From positions 1-38,827 of the forward strand of contig OMUH01000105.1 in NCBI GenBank assembly GCA_900314195.1: DNA of 38,827 bases, given 5' to 3'. Below the pieces are notes generated by a model. It had not been told where the DNA came from. It was given only the letters and a program-made list of their open reading frames with translations, and did no database searches. Positions 17,001 to 26,193 of the stretch are shown here, piece after piece. Numbering within the stretch: the first letter of the stretch is position 1; every line of letters begins with the position of its first letter. The position numbers and the translations under genes are program-made. This DNA comes from an uncultured Prevotella sp. (GTDB lineage: Bacteria > Bacteroidota > Bacteroidia > Bacteroidales > Bacteroidaceae).

Positions 17001-19919
17001 TCAATATCCGAAAATTTGCTGCAGGGTGAGGCGCGTTATGGGCGCAATCTTATGCAGGCGTTCCATGTCGAGGTTCTTTTCATCGCCGAGAATGATATAT
17101 TTGAATGTCTTTCCGGAGATGTGTGTCTTGGCGAATTTCTCAAGGTCGCCGAGAGTAATGTTGTTCACATTGTCATATATGAGCTTGTGAATGTCGTAGT
17201 CAAGTCCGCGGTCACGTGCCGACATATAGGCATTGAGTATAGAGAACTTCGTGGTGCGTTCTGAGGCAATGGTCTTCAGAATGCTCTGACGGGCCAGCGT
17301 GAAGCCGGCGTCGCGCCGCGGCATGTTGTTCATGAGCTTGTTGAACTCATCCACGCAGTCCATCATCTTGTCGTTCTGAGATATGATGAACGTATAGAAC
17401 GACTCCTTCTCGTCGCGGTATGCCGGTTCGCTGTAGTAGGCAGATGCCGAGTAGGCCAGGCCTCGCGCCTCGCGGAGTTCCTGGAATACGATTGCGTTCA
17501 TGCCTCCGCCGAAATATTCATTGAAGAGTGCGTTTATTGGTGCATGCTCAGGCTTCCACGGTGTCTGCTCGTTGTGATACTGCATCATGTAGATGTTCTT
17601 TGCGTCGTAAGGCGCTATGAGCACTTCGTTGTGTGTGGTGGTCTGCGCGGTGTAATGGCGGGCGTCATCCTGCTGGCGTTCAACGGCCTTGCCGCCCGGC
17701 AGCAGCTTCTCTACTGTTTTGGCAATGTCGGCCATGGCCGACGGACCGTAGTACATTATCATTGCCGGCGTGTGCGTTCGCAGGGAGCGTAGGCGTGCCA
17801 GAAGGGCATTGCCGTCGGCGCTCTTCAGCTTTGTCTCCGGTATGATGTTACGTGTCGGGTTGAACTCGCCGTAAATGGCATAGTTGCGCAGAGCCTGGAA
17901 GCAGGCACGCTGGTTGCTCTTGGCGTCGTTGCGGGCTTTCAGAATGAGTGCTGCCACCTGGCTGTATTCCTCGTTTGTCACCTCGCCGTTGTTAAGCATG
18001 TCGGCAAAGAGACTGAGAGCCTTCGGCATGTTCTCGTTAAGTCCGCTCAGCTTTATGCGTGTGTGGCGTGCGCCCACGCTGACGCTGTAGTCGCAGGCAA
18101 TGTCATAAAAGGCTTTCTTGAAATCGTTGGCCGAGTGTTTCTGTGTGTGGGCAAACTCGAGCAGGTCAGCGGCTACTGACAGCGTGTTGTCGCTCTCTGA
18201 GCCAACGGGGAAGTCTATCTCGAGGCGGAAGAGGTCGTTGTCGGCGTTCTGACACCAGATGATGCTGTCAGCGCGGCCGGCGCGTCCCTTCTGCATGTCG
18301 GCAGAGAAATCGACGAAGCGCGGCTGTATGGGCTGCGGCTTCAGTGAAACGATTTCCTTCAAGAAAGCGCTCTGCTTGTCGTTGTTGGTGGGTATCGGCG
18401 TTATGGCCGGCTTGTCAATCTTGTGAATGGTGGTGTCGTTGCCCTGTTTCTTGAACACGCAGACATAGCCGTCGTTGAGATAGCGTTTGGCAAAACTGAT
18501 GATTTGCTGTTTTGTTATGCCGGCCTGCCGGTTTGTGGCGTCAACGACCTGCTGCCATTTCTCATCGTTGATGAAGGCATCTTTCATCTGCTCTACGCGG
18601 CTGCGGTTGTTGCTGAGCGATTCCAGATAGTCTTTTTTCTTGTTGGCTACTATTGCCGGCACAAGGGCATTGTCGAAATTGCCGTCGCGCAGTTTTTTCA
18701 CTTCGCCGAGCATGATGTCGCGCACCTCGTCGAGGCTCTGTCCGGGCTTCGGCTGGCCGTAGAGCACGAGCGATGAATAGTCGTGCAGGTTGTCGGTGAA
18801 GGCCTCTGCGCCCTGCATCTTCATTGGCTGGTTGATGTTAGTGTCGAAGAGGCCCGCCTTGCCGTTGCTCAGGATGTTGCAGACGAGGTCGAGGGTGTCG
18901 CTCTCAAGAGACGAGGCACCGGCGAAGCGCCAGCCTATCATGACGTTCTCGGCTTCCTGGCCGATGACGGATGTGTCTTTATGTGCCGTGAGCGGCTTGA
19001 GCGGAGCATACTCCGGACGGTCTATGGTTTTGGCAGGTTTCCATGCGCCGAAATATTTCTTTATAATGGCAATGGTGCTGTCGGGGTTCAGGTCGCCGGC
19101 CATGACGATGGCCACGTTGTTGGGCACGTAGTATTTCCTGAAGTAGTTTTTTATGTTCGTTATTGACGGATTCTTGAGGTGCTCCTGCGTGCCGATGGTG
19201 GTCTGCGTGCCGTATGGGTGAGTGGGGAAGAGACCCTTGCTGAGGGCGGCATACTCCTTGCGGAAGTCGCTGGCGAGGCCGATGTTATATTCCTCGTAAA
19301 CGGCCTCGAGCTCGGTGTGGAAGCCGCGGATTACCATGTTCTGGAAACGGTCGGCCTGTATGCGTGCCCACGTGTCAATCTCGTTGGCCGGGATGTCTTC
19401 AACGTAGCATGTCTGGTCGTTGCTGGTGTAGGCGTTGCTGCCCTCAGAGCCTATAGACGTCATCATCTTGTCGTATTCGTTCGGGATGTTATATACTGCG
19501 GCAAGCTGCGAGAGCGAGTCTATCTGATGATACCAGCGGCGGCGCTGCTCGTTGTTTACTATGTAGCGGTATTTCTCAAAGCGCGCCTCGATGGAGTCGA
19601 GCAGGGGTTTCTCGGCTGCGGCATTGGTAGTGCCGAAGTGGGTGGTGCCCTTGAACATAAGGTGCTCAAGATAGTGTGCCAGTCCGGTGGTCTCCTTAGG
19701 GTCGTTGCGTGAGCCGGTGCGCACGGCAATGTAGGTCTGGATGCGCGGCTTCTCCTTGTTGACGCTGAGGTATACCTTCAGTCCGTTGTCGAGGGTGTAG
19801 ATACGCGCCTTCATAGGGTCGCCCTTGGCGGTGCTGACGTTGTCGGCGGCGGCCGTCACCGTCAGCATAAATGCCGTCAGCAGGGCTGCAATCATTTTCT
19901 TTCTCATTTTCTTTCTCAT
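17001..19919 (-). CDS. Secreted M16 family zinc metallopeptidase (pitrilysin-like, two-half)
   Basis: A 972-residue exported peptidase. A signal peptide covers about residues 1-25 (MRKKMRKKMIAALL start; the RKKM unit is duplicated). The N-terminal half carries the inverted zinc motif H82-Y-L-E85-H86 (AHYLEHLMFKG). The downstream acidic ligand region is ELEAVYEEYN. The second half keeps the fold and the conserved R/Y patch (ELREARGLAYSASAYY) but lacks the zinc motif, as usual for this family. Cells probably use it to cut small peptides in the periplasm. It is the third gene after hflX and the DUF4954-like gene (76-bp gap), and a strong terminator follows. No lipobox is present. Confidence 0.92.
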   Translation of the reverse strand: MRKKMRKKMIAALLTAFMLTVTAAADNVSTAKGDPMKARIYTLDNGLKVYLSVNKEKPRIQTYIAVRTGSRNDPKETTGLAHYLEHLMFKGTTHFGTTNAAAEKPLLDSIEARFEKYRYIVNNEQRRRWYHQIDSLSQLAAVYNIPNEYDKMMTSIGSEGSNAYTSNDQTCYVEDIPANEIDTWARIQADRFQNMVIRGFHTELEAVYEEYNIGLASDFRKEYAALSKGLFPTHPYGTQTTIGTQEHLKNPSITNIKNYFRKYYVPNNVAIVMAGDLNPDSTIAIIKKYFGAWKPAKTIDRPEYAPLKPLTAHKDTSVIGQEAENVMIGWRFAGASSLESDTLDLVCNILSNGKAGLFDTNINQPMKMQGAEAFTDNLHDYSSLVLYGQPKPGQSLDEVRDIMLGEVKKLRDGNFDNALVPAIVANKKKDYLESLSNNRSRVEQMKDAFINDEKWQQVVDATNRQAGITKQQIISFAKRYLNDGYVCVFKKQGNDTTIHKIDKPAITPIPTNNDKQSAFLKEIVSLKPQPIQPRFVDFSADMQKGRAGRADSIIWCQNADNDLFRLEIDFPVGSESDNTLSVAADLLEFAHTQKHSANDFKKAFYDIACDYSVSVGARHTRIKLSGLNENMPKALSLFADMLNNGEVTNEEYSQVAALILKARNDAKSNQRACFQALRNYAIYGEFNPTRNIIPETKLKSADGNALLARLRSLRTHTPAMIMYYGPSAMADIAKTVEKLLPGGKAVERQQDDARHYTAQTTTHNEVLIAPYDAKNIYMMQYHNEQTPWKPEHAPINALFNEYFGGGMNAIVFQELREARGLAYSASAYYSEPAYRDEKESFYTFIISQNDKMMDCVDEFNKLMNNMPRRDAGFTLARQSILKTIASERTTKFSILNAYMSARDRGLDYDIHKLIYDNVNNITLGDLEKFAKTHISGKTFKYIILGDEKNLDMERLHKIAPITRLTLQQIFGY

Positions 19920-19995
19920 TTTTTCTCTCTTTAGTTTTTGTCTTATTTTTTTATTTTATGAATACAGTTATCCTGTTATGGTGCAACAATTTTTT

Positions 19996-21801
19996 TCAGT
20001 TGCTGTTCTGCTGATTGTCGCCTTTCAGCTTGTTCAGGAAGCCGTCGAGCGTATCCATGCTTACGTCGCCGAGGGCAAACTCTCGCTCGGCGTCTTTCTC
20101 AACGGCCTCAATGTAAAGTGCGTGTGCCTCGGCATACTGGCTGCGCATGGCTGCAAGGTTCTCACTGCTTTCGTGCTGAAGGTTGAATCTGGAGCATGTC
20201 CATCCCCATTTCAGCTGTTCGTAGTCTGCGGCGGCAAGCGCGAGCGCATGGTTGACGTCGTCAATGCTGTTATAGTCAGAAGAGGCAATGCCGTTTAGCA
20301 ACTGCCTCAGGGTGCTGCATGGCATTAGCAGTCCGCCGAGGTCTGTCCAGTCGTCAGAGGCCGTGTATGTGCTGTCAACAGCATTGCCGGTCTCGAGCAT
20401 GCGGCCTATATACAGACGTATGGCCATGTCGTAAAAGCCGATGCCCTTCTCTGCGTCGCGGCGCCGTATGACGCAGCCGCCGTAGGCGAACTCCTCGGCA
20501 GTGGCATCGTTCTTAAGCATATCCTCAAGAGCTTTCATGCCGTCGGCGCAGTTGGCAATGACCGCCGGCGAGAGCCAGTCTTGCGTGATTACAGACATGC
20601 GGCTGTCTTGTGCCCTGTGGTCGCGTACAGGCCATTTATGCACATCGCGCCATGTGCCGGCTGTGGTCAGGTTGCGGCCGGGCAGCAGCACGGTGCGGCG
20701 GCCGTCGCCGAAGACATAGCTGAAGGGCATTGACGCAATGTCGGGGTGGGTTTGTATCTTGCCCATGCACATGGAGAAGGCGCCGACGGAGGCCGGCCAC
20801 AGCAGATGAGCGCCTGAGGCTGTCTTGGCGCCACGCTCCATGGTGCCCCAGTGGAGCGGCCCCATCTTGTAGGCGTGGTTGGAGAAGTTGGTGGCGCTGC
20901 CGGCATTGAAGAAGGAGTATATGCCGCCTATGAGCAGCGTGCTCTTGTGATGGCTGACGGTGTATGGGCCGCAGAATGACGCGCACACCTCGCCGTTGTC
21001 GATATAGCTGTTGGCAAAGAGCAGCGAGCTCTCTACAGAGGCGCCCTTGCCGACGTGGCAGGCCTCGCCGATGAGGCTGTTCTCGACGATGGCAGCGTCG
21101 AGAACGCTGCCGCCGGGCTGGATGATGCTGTTTTCAATGATTACATTGGCGCCGATGAAGGCGGGAGCCTCAGCCGTGGCCATGACGGTGCATTCGGAAA
21201 CGCGCGTGGCACCGGCAATCTCGCAGCCGTCGTCGATGATGGTGTTACGAATTTCCCTGACATCGCTTATCTTCACGCCGAAGCCGGTGTAGGCGCGCTC
21301 GGGATGACGGTTGGCAATGTCTTTCGCTATCAGCTCAGACAGTGATTGTGCAACGCCGTCGCTGATCATGATGGCGGCAATCTGTGATGTCAGGCCGCGA
21401 TAGAGCGTTACGACCGCCCCGGCAGCCTCTGACGGTACGCTGATCTGGTTGCCCTCGCCGTATGTGGCATCGGCAGAAGAGACCATTGCGGCCGTGTTGA
21501 TGATGCAGCAGCCGTCGCCGATGTCATAGTTCGAGATATAGCCGCCGCGGAGGTCGATGAGGCAGTTGTCGCCTATGCTGACATTGTTGAGCATGGCAGA
21601 GTGTATGCCGCTGTGGCGCTGGAAGCCGTCGTCTACGTTTACGTTCTTGCTGAACTGGCCGAGCGACACCTCGCCGCAGAACTCGCAGCCGGTGACATAT
21701 TGAGGGTCGAAGTCTTCGTCGACGCTGATGGCTGTCCAGTCATCGGCACGGCATCCCTGGGCCTCAAGTGTTTCAATCTCTTTCTCTGTTAGTGTTCTCA
21801 T
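19996..21801 (-). CDS. DUF4954-like protein with left-handed beta-helix
   Basis: A 601-residue cytoplasmic protein without a signal peptide or membrane helices, using the ATG at 21801 (MRTLTEKEIETL). The longer frame from 21852 adds 17 residues (MNICAILFAG) that look unrelated. Residues about 35-330 show many imperfect hexapeptide turns (VSLGQF, SIGDNCLID, YDIGDGCCI, ALIGEACHVGKGASV), the signature of a left-handed parallel beta-helix as in acyl- and nucleotidyltransferases. The C-terminal 250 residues are largely helical. I match it to the Bacteroidetes family DUF4954 from memory of length and context, not from a search. No catalytic function is established for the family. A sugar-nucleotide or acyl transfer role is only suggested by the fold. 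It sits between hflX and the peptidase gene. Confidence 0.65.
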   Translation of the reverse strand: MRTLTEKEIETLEAQGCRADDWTAISVDEDFDPQYVTGCEFCGEVSLGQFSKNVNVDDGFQRHSGIHSAMLNNVSIGDNCLIDLRGGYISNYDIGDGCCIINTAAMVSSADATYGEGNQISVPSEAAGAVVTLYRGLTSQIAAIMISDGVAQSLSELIAKDIANRHPERAYTGFGVKISDVREIRNTIIDDGCEIAGATRVSECTVMATAEAPAFIGANVIIENSIIQPGGSVLDAAIVENSLIGEACHVGKGASVESSLLFANSYIDNGEVCASFCGPYTVSHHKSTLLIGGIYSFFNAGSATNFSNHAYKMGPLHWGTMERGAKTASGAHLLWPASVGAFSMCMGKIQTHPDIASMPFSYVFGDGRRTVLLPGRNLTTAGTWRDVHKWPVRDHRAQDSRMSVITQDWLSPAVIANCADGMKALEDMLKNDATAEEFAYGGCVIRRRDAEKGIGFYDMAIRLYIGRMLETGNAVDSTYTASDDWTDLGGLLMPCSTLRQLLNGIASSDYNSIDDVNHALALAAADYEQLKWGWTCSRFNLQHESSENLAAMRSQYAEAHALYIEAVEKDAEREFALGDVSMDTLDGFLNKLKGDNQQNSN

Positions 21802-21858
21802 GCGTTTTTGTTTTTTCGTTGTTCCGGCAAACAGTATGGCACAGATGTTCATTCATTG

Positions 21859-23106
21859 TCAGTCGAGCTTTGGATAAAGAAAATCGTTGTAAGGGTATTT
21901 CTGAACATGCAGCTCTCTGACACGTGAGTACAGCCGCGACCGCAGCTCATCGATGTTCTCCTTCGTCTTTGCTGATATGAAAATGCAGTCGTCGCCGAGG
22001 CGTGCCATCCATGTCTTTTTAAGCTCATCAAGGGAGATGTTGCTCTTGTCGGGCGGCGTAAGGTCGTCGGCGTCTTTCTCAGTCCAGTGATAGTTGTCTA
22101 TCTTGTTGAAGACAATCATCGCCGGCTTGTCGCTCGCGCCGAGCTCCTTCAGCGTCTGGTTGACCACTTCTATCTGCTCTTCGAAGTCGGGGTGGGAGAT
22201 GTCGACAACATGCACGAGCAGGTCGGCCTCGCGCACCTCGTCGAGTGTCGACTTGAACGAGTCTACGAGGTCGGTGGGCAGCTTGCGTATGAAGCCTACG
22301 GTGTCGGTGAGCAGAAACGGCAGGTTTTCTATTACCACCTTGCGCACCGTGGTGTCGAGGGTTGCAAAGAGCTTGTTCTCGGCAAACACCTCGCTCTTCG
22401 ACAGCATGTTCATGATAGTCGACTTGCCGACGTTGGTGTATCCCACGAGGGCCACGCGTATCAGCCGTCCTCGGTTCTTGCGCTGGGTGGCCTTCTGCTT
22501 GTCTATGTCGGCGAGGCGGCGCTTCAGCAAACTTATGCGGTTGAGAATGATACGGCGGTCCATCTCGAGCTGTGTCTCTCCAGGGCCGCGGAGGCCTACA
22601 GAACCCTTGCCGCCGCCGGAGCCGGAACCGCCGCCCTGACGCTCGAGGTGGGTCCACAGGCGCTGCAGGCGGGGCAGCATATAGTGATACTGTGCCAGCT
22701 CAACCTGCGTCTTGGCGCTCGCAGTCTGGGCTCGCATGGCAAAGATGTCGAGAATGAGGCTCGTGCGGTCAAGTATCTTCACCTGCAGCTCTTTCTCGAG
22801 GTTGCGGATCTGCTTGACGTTAAGCTCATCGTCGAAGATTACCATGCCGATGGGCTCCTCTGCGTCTTCGCGCTCCTTTAGGTATTCCTTGATCTCCTCG
22901 AGCTTGCCCTTGCCGACGTATGTCGTCTGCGACGGACCTGCCATCTTCTGCGTGAACCGCCTTATGGTCTGCACGCCGGCAGTGTCGGCAAGAAATTCCA
23001 GCTCGTCGAGATATTCTTTTGTCTTGGCCTCGTCCTGATCTTTCGTAATCAGTCCGACCAGCACGGCCGTCTCAGCCTTGACCTCGGAAATAACAAATTC
23101 CTTCAT
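21859..23106 (-). CDS. hflX: Ribosome-associated GTPase HflX
   Basis: A 415-residue GTPase that splits stalled or hibernating 70S ribosomes under stress. The N-terminal HflX domain includes the GKGKLEE segment and the glycine-rich loop (ERQGGGSGSGGGKG), followed by GLRGPGETQLEMDRR, all hallmarks of the family. The G domain has the P-loop GYTNVGKST, the G3 DTVGFIRKLP and the G4 NKID, with SAKT as G5. The length is typical. The DUF4954-like gene starts 57 bp downstream on the same strand, so the two are likely co-transcribed. The upstream region holds a -7 box inside an inverted repeat. Confidence 0.96.
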   Translation of the reverse strand: MKEFVISEVKAETAVLVGLITKDQDEAKTKEYLDELEFLADTAGVQTIRRFTQKMAGPSQTTYVGKGKLEEIKEYLKEREDAEEPIGMVIFDDELNVKQIRNLEKELQVKILDRTSLILDIFAMRAQTASAKTQVELAQYHYMLPRLQRLWTHLERQGGGSGSGGGKGSVGLRGPGETQLEMDRRIILNRISLLKRRLADIDKQKATQRKNRGRLIRVALVGYTNVGKSTIMNMLSKSEVFAENKLFATLDTTVRKVVIENLPFLLTDTVGFIRKLPTDLVDSFKSTLDEVREADLLVHVVDISHPDFEEQIEVVNQTLKELGASDKPAMIVFNKIDNYHWTEKDADDLTPPDKSNISLDELKKTWMARLGDDCIFISAKTKENIDELRSRLYSRVRELHVQKYPYNDFLYPKLD

Positions 23107-23231
23107 ATTGCTTATGATTAATAATATGCTTTAAATATTATAACGTGTAGTTACATGCCTGTTTATCCTTGCTGCTAAATACATGGTTCTGCAATTTGAA
23201 AGCATGGTCATGGCCATATATAAACAGTAAA

Positions 23232-23276
23232 TTTGCAATATATAAGCTGTAATCCACTTATAATATTGCAAACTTA
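23232..23276 (-). promoter_or_regulatory. Inverted repeat overlapping the putative hflX promoter -7 box
   Basis: TTTGCAATATATAAG (from 23232) is mirrored by CTTATAATATTGCAAA (ending at 23272), with one extra base in the second arm. The minus-strand -7 box TAAGTTTG occupies 23269-23276, so the outer arm overlaps it. This is a good arrangement for an operator. The leader to the hflX ATG would be about 155 nt. No -33 TTTG was found. Confidence 0.45.
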
Positions 23277-23390
23277 CTAAAAATAGTTGGTTTTCTGCGG
23301 TTTATATGCAGGAAAAGTTTTGCCGGCCTGTTGTGATGTGACGGCGTGGGTCATATAAGCAGCTTTCCGTGCCTGCCGTTATTGATTCGT

Positions 23391-24320
23391 TTATTTGAAA
23401 AACTTGAACAGAGGCCTGGTGGCAAAACTGAATATCCTTGCAAGTATCCAGCTTACTGCCGTTACTAAAATAAATTCAATCAAAGGCTTGAATGGCATGT
23501 CTGTCTCAAACATGAAGAATGTGTTTATCCAGCCGTGTATCATCCACATCCATACGCACATAGTGCCGAGCTCTGTCAGTGCTTTCTTTATTACTGCATT
23601 CTTATGCATGGTGGTTACCAATATGGTTATTGCGGCATAATAGAAAGCTATGACGGCACCTGTGCTGACAAAATAACGTATTGTTATGATGCCGGCAAGC
23701 AACAGCCACAGCAGAACGGTTTTGTTGTCAAGTCGTTCGCGAAATTTTTCCACGACATCATATTTTGCCATTGCCGCTCCGAGCATGTAGGAAAACAACA
23801 GATAAAATTCCTGAAAATAATTCTGCTGGAAGAGCATCAGATGGGTTAGCTGTGTCATTATTAAGTATATGGCGTATGATATGCCGAGCCACTCATACCA
23901 CGGTCGTCTGGCGGCCCAGCGCATCAGCACAGGGTATGCAAGTGCCAGCAGACAGTATGGCAAAACAAACCATGCAGGAATGTAAATGTAGCTTTGCACC
24001 CCGGTGTAGTTCATGAAGAGTTGCAGCGCTGTCAGTTTCGGATAGTCGCAGAATATGCTTTCGGCAGTTATAAATACAGTCAGCGTTATCCACATGACGA
24101 GATATAATCGCAGACACCTTGTAGCATAATGCCTGTCGTGCCCACGCATGTGAACTTTATAGAACCCGTAGCCGCTCAACAGCGTGTACAGAGGCACCGG
24201 ATTGTTGGCTAAAGCAAGATGCCGCAGTGTATCACTTCCGCTGTAGCTGCCAAACTGATGGAAAAATATCATAATCAGAATGGCAACGCCCTGCATCAAC
24301 TTACTGTCTTCTTTTGTCAT
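23391..24320 (-). CDS. Acyltransferase-3 family integral membrane protein (AT3-5)
   Basis: A 309-residue multi-pass inner-membrane protein of the AT3 superfamily, which O-acylates sugars and glycans using cytoplasmic acyl donors. The first membrane segment ends in the family's conserved histidine (H21, in ILIMIFFHQFGSY), and about nine or ten further hydrophobic segments follow. The IPAWFVLPY stretch corresponds to the usual xWYL/WFL position before a central helix. It is the last gene of the glycan cluster, 14 bp after the preceding AT3 gene, and its composition is closer to the flanking chromosome than its neighbours'. Acyl group and acceptor are unknown. It lacks the classic N-terminal R-x-x-A motif, so it is a divergent member. 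Confidence 0.82.
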   Translation of the reverse strand: MTKEDSKLMQGVAILIMIFFHQFGSYSGSDTLRHLALANNPVPLYTLLSGYGFYKVHMRGHDRHYATRCLRLYLVMWITLTVFITAESIFCDYPKLTALQLFMNYTGVQSYIYIPAWFVLPYCLLALAYPVLMRWAARRPWYEWLGISYAIYLIMTQLTHLMLFQQNYFQEFYLLFSYMLGAAMAKYDVVEKFRERLDNKTVLLWLLLAGIITIRYFVSTGAVIAFYYAAITILVTTMHKNAVIKKALTELGTMCVWMWMIHGWINTFFMFETDMPFKPLIEFILVTAVSWILARIFSFATRPLFKFFK

Positions 24321-24334
24321 TATTATTTATATTG

Positions 24335-25453
24335 TTATTTTAAAATAGATTTGTTTTTTCTTTTACCTATCAACATGTTTGTAAATCCTGGTGCAATCTT
24401 TTTAAGTAAAGCAAAGATTATCAGGCAGAAGATTATTTTTACTATCGGCGTTAACAGGTCGCCAAAAAGATACATGATTCCTCCCCCCATTAATTCAGCT
24501 GCTTTTGTTGGTATGTGCAATTCGTTGTAAAGTGTTAATATAGGATTAGCATGGAATGCCAGTATGAAAAACACACTTTGCGTTAAAAAGTTTTGTATTT
24601 TTACAGCTCCAGTTTCTAAAATATGTGATGCTATATTGAATAGGCTTATTATTGCCGATATAAAATACAAATGTATAAAAAAATGGTTTGGTCGTAAAGT
24701 TACTATAAAAAGAGATAGAATTGAAATGGCATAAAAAGCTACTTCAAAATGTCTGAAAGTCTTTATGATATTTAAATTTTTAATAGATAAAAATGCACCT
24801 GCTAAGAAATAGAAAAAAACAGAAGGTGCTAAATTTGGTCGCGTATTGCTCAAATTGGCTATAAGATACAATAAAATTAAAAAAAATCCCCCTTTTCTTT
24901 TTCTTAGTATTATATAAAATATCGGAGATAATATACATAAAGTCATCAGATCTCTTACATACCACAAAGGACCATCAATTGGGGCTATGAATATATCAAT
25001 AAAACTATGTTGGTCAAAATATTCATTAATAACAGAAACTATACTATTGCTTTTGAAAGCGTAATTGCAAGCTATATCATTTATTACGTATATGATATTC
25101 CATATAAAATAAGGTATTGCCAGAGAATAAATTCTTCTGCTGATTTTATTTTTATAAGTAGCTTTATCAAAGTTTTTTATATTTAAAAAAAATAAAAAGC
25201 CGCTTATAAAGAAGAAACATGGCACAGCCGCCATCGGTATTGATTCTGTAATTAGTTTAAGAAAGTATTCAGTAGTTATTGTATGTGAAAAGTTTGCTAT
25301 AGAAGGGAAATTTACATTTGGCAAAAAAGGATTATGAAGAAAAACTACCATTACAATAAGTGGAAATTTTATGAAATCGATAGCTTTGCTTTGTAATATT
25401 TCTATGTTGGAATTATTCATAATATATTGTTTTTTATAGTTCATAGTGCTCAT
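24335..25453 (-). CDS. Acyltransferase-3 family integral membrane protein (AT3-4)
   Basis: A 372-residue AT3-type membrane acyltransferase. The first helix contains the conserved histidine (VMVVFLHNPF), then FFFISGFLFF as the second helix, and the diagnostic GPLWYVRDLM at mid-protein. About ten hydrophobic segments can be seen. Possible starts are the ATGs at 25453, 25444 and 25420; the last (MNNSNIEIL) gives an N-terminus closest to family length. The coding sequence is very AT-rich, with poly-A and poly-T stretches, clearly unlike the housekeeping genes and suggesting recent acquisition. It lies 14 bp before AT3-5. It probably O-acetylates one residue of a surface polysaccharide; specificity cannot be inferred. 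Confidence 0.85.
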   Translation of the reverse strand: MSTMNYKKQYIMNNSNIEILQSKAIDFIKFPLIVMVVFLHNPFLPNVNFPSIANFSHTITTEYFLKLITESIPMAAVPCFFFISGFLFFLNIKNFDKATYKNKISRRIYSLAIPYFIWNIIYVINDIACNYAFKSNSIVSVINEYFDQHSFIDIFIAPIDGPLWYVRDLMTLCILSPIFYIILRKRKGGFFLILLYLIANLSNTRPNLAPSVFFYFLAGAFLSIKNLNIIKTFRHFEVAFYAISILSLFIVTLRPNHFFIHLYFISAIISLFNIASHILETGAVKIQNFLTQSVFFILAFHANPILTLYNELHIPTKAAELMGGGIMYLFGDLLTPIVKIIFCLIIFALLKKIAPGFTNMLIGKRKNKSILK

Positions 25454-25554
25454 AGAAAATGAGCATGTGTCACATTATGACGGATGAATTATTGACAATT
25501 AACGATTCAAAATCCAAGTGTAAAAATACTGACAGCGTTGAAATACACATGTAT

Positions 25555-26193
25555 TTATGGTAAGTCTTTTTGCCTAAAATATTTAAGATCGTTACCTTTT
25601 GTACCAATAATATATTTTGCACCGGGTAAATAACTTAAGACTACAGAAATTAAAAATGACAAGAGAAATACGGTTATAAACATTACCAATGGTGAAAAAA
25701 AAGGATGTGAGTGCATCATCAACTTAAAATCATTAACATAGTACACACACATAAATATCAATATGTGATGTATGATATAAATGCTTAAACTATATTTGTC
25801 AAGTAAAGTAATGAAAAATTTTTCTTTATGTTTTCTAATTTGATAATCTCTTAGAAATATGTAAGCAAAAACAAATAATGCAAATGGTGGAAACCATTGA
25901 TATAATCTTGAAAAAGAGTATGTTTTATAGCAAGTCAATAATGTTACAAAAAAACATATAAATATGATAATCAACGTTACAAACTTATTAAGCCGAAACC
26001 ATTTGTATATTTTAAATTTTTCAACGAGCATGCCTGTATAGAAAACAGGAAGATAACAAGATGTCTTCTGAATGCCTAATAAAGACTTGTTTATTGGAAT
26101 ATTGAACATAATATTCAATTTAGTGATAAATTCATCAAATAGAACAAAAATAAGTAAGATCATAATACTTTTTTTATGTTTTGTCTTTTCCAT
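25555..26193 (-). pseudogene. Acyltransferase-3 gene AT3-3, C-terminal part in a shifted frame
   Basis: A 212-codon frame covering the second half of an AT3 protein. It has hydrophobic segments from IMILLIFVLFDEF onward and the typical late segment with a conserved histidine pair (YSLSIYIIHHILIF). Alone it lacks the catalytic N-terminal histidine region. Its frame is reached from the upstream half by a -1 shift at the A7 tract 26169-26175. The ATG at 26193 lies inside the upstream half, so independent translation is possible but would give a half protein. Joined, the two make about 350 residues, the normal AT3 size. The sequence is strongly AT-rich, like AT3-4. It could be a true disruption, a phase-variable gene, a recoded gene, or a sequencing error in the homopolymer. 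Confidence 0.8.

Noticed and set aside
17544..19712. Several plus-strand reading frames of 60-177 codons opposite the M16 peptidase gene
   Set aside because: They have shifted composition, no recognisable motifs and are antisense shadows of a clearly conserved protein with a zinc motif.
22087..22881. 264-codon plus-strand frame opposite hflX
   Set aside because: hflX on the other strand has every GTPase motif. The antisense frame is open only because of the codon bias of GC-rich codons.
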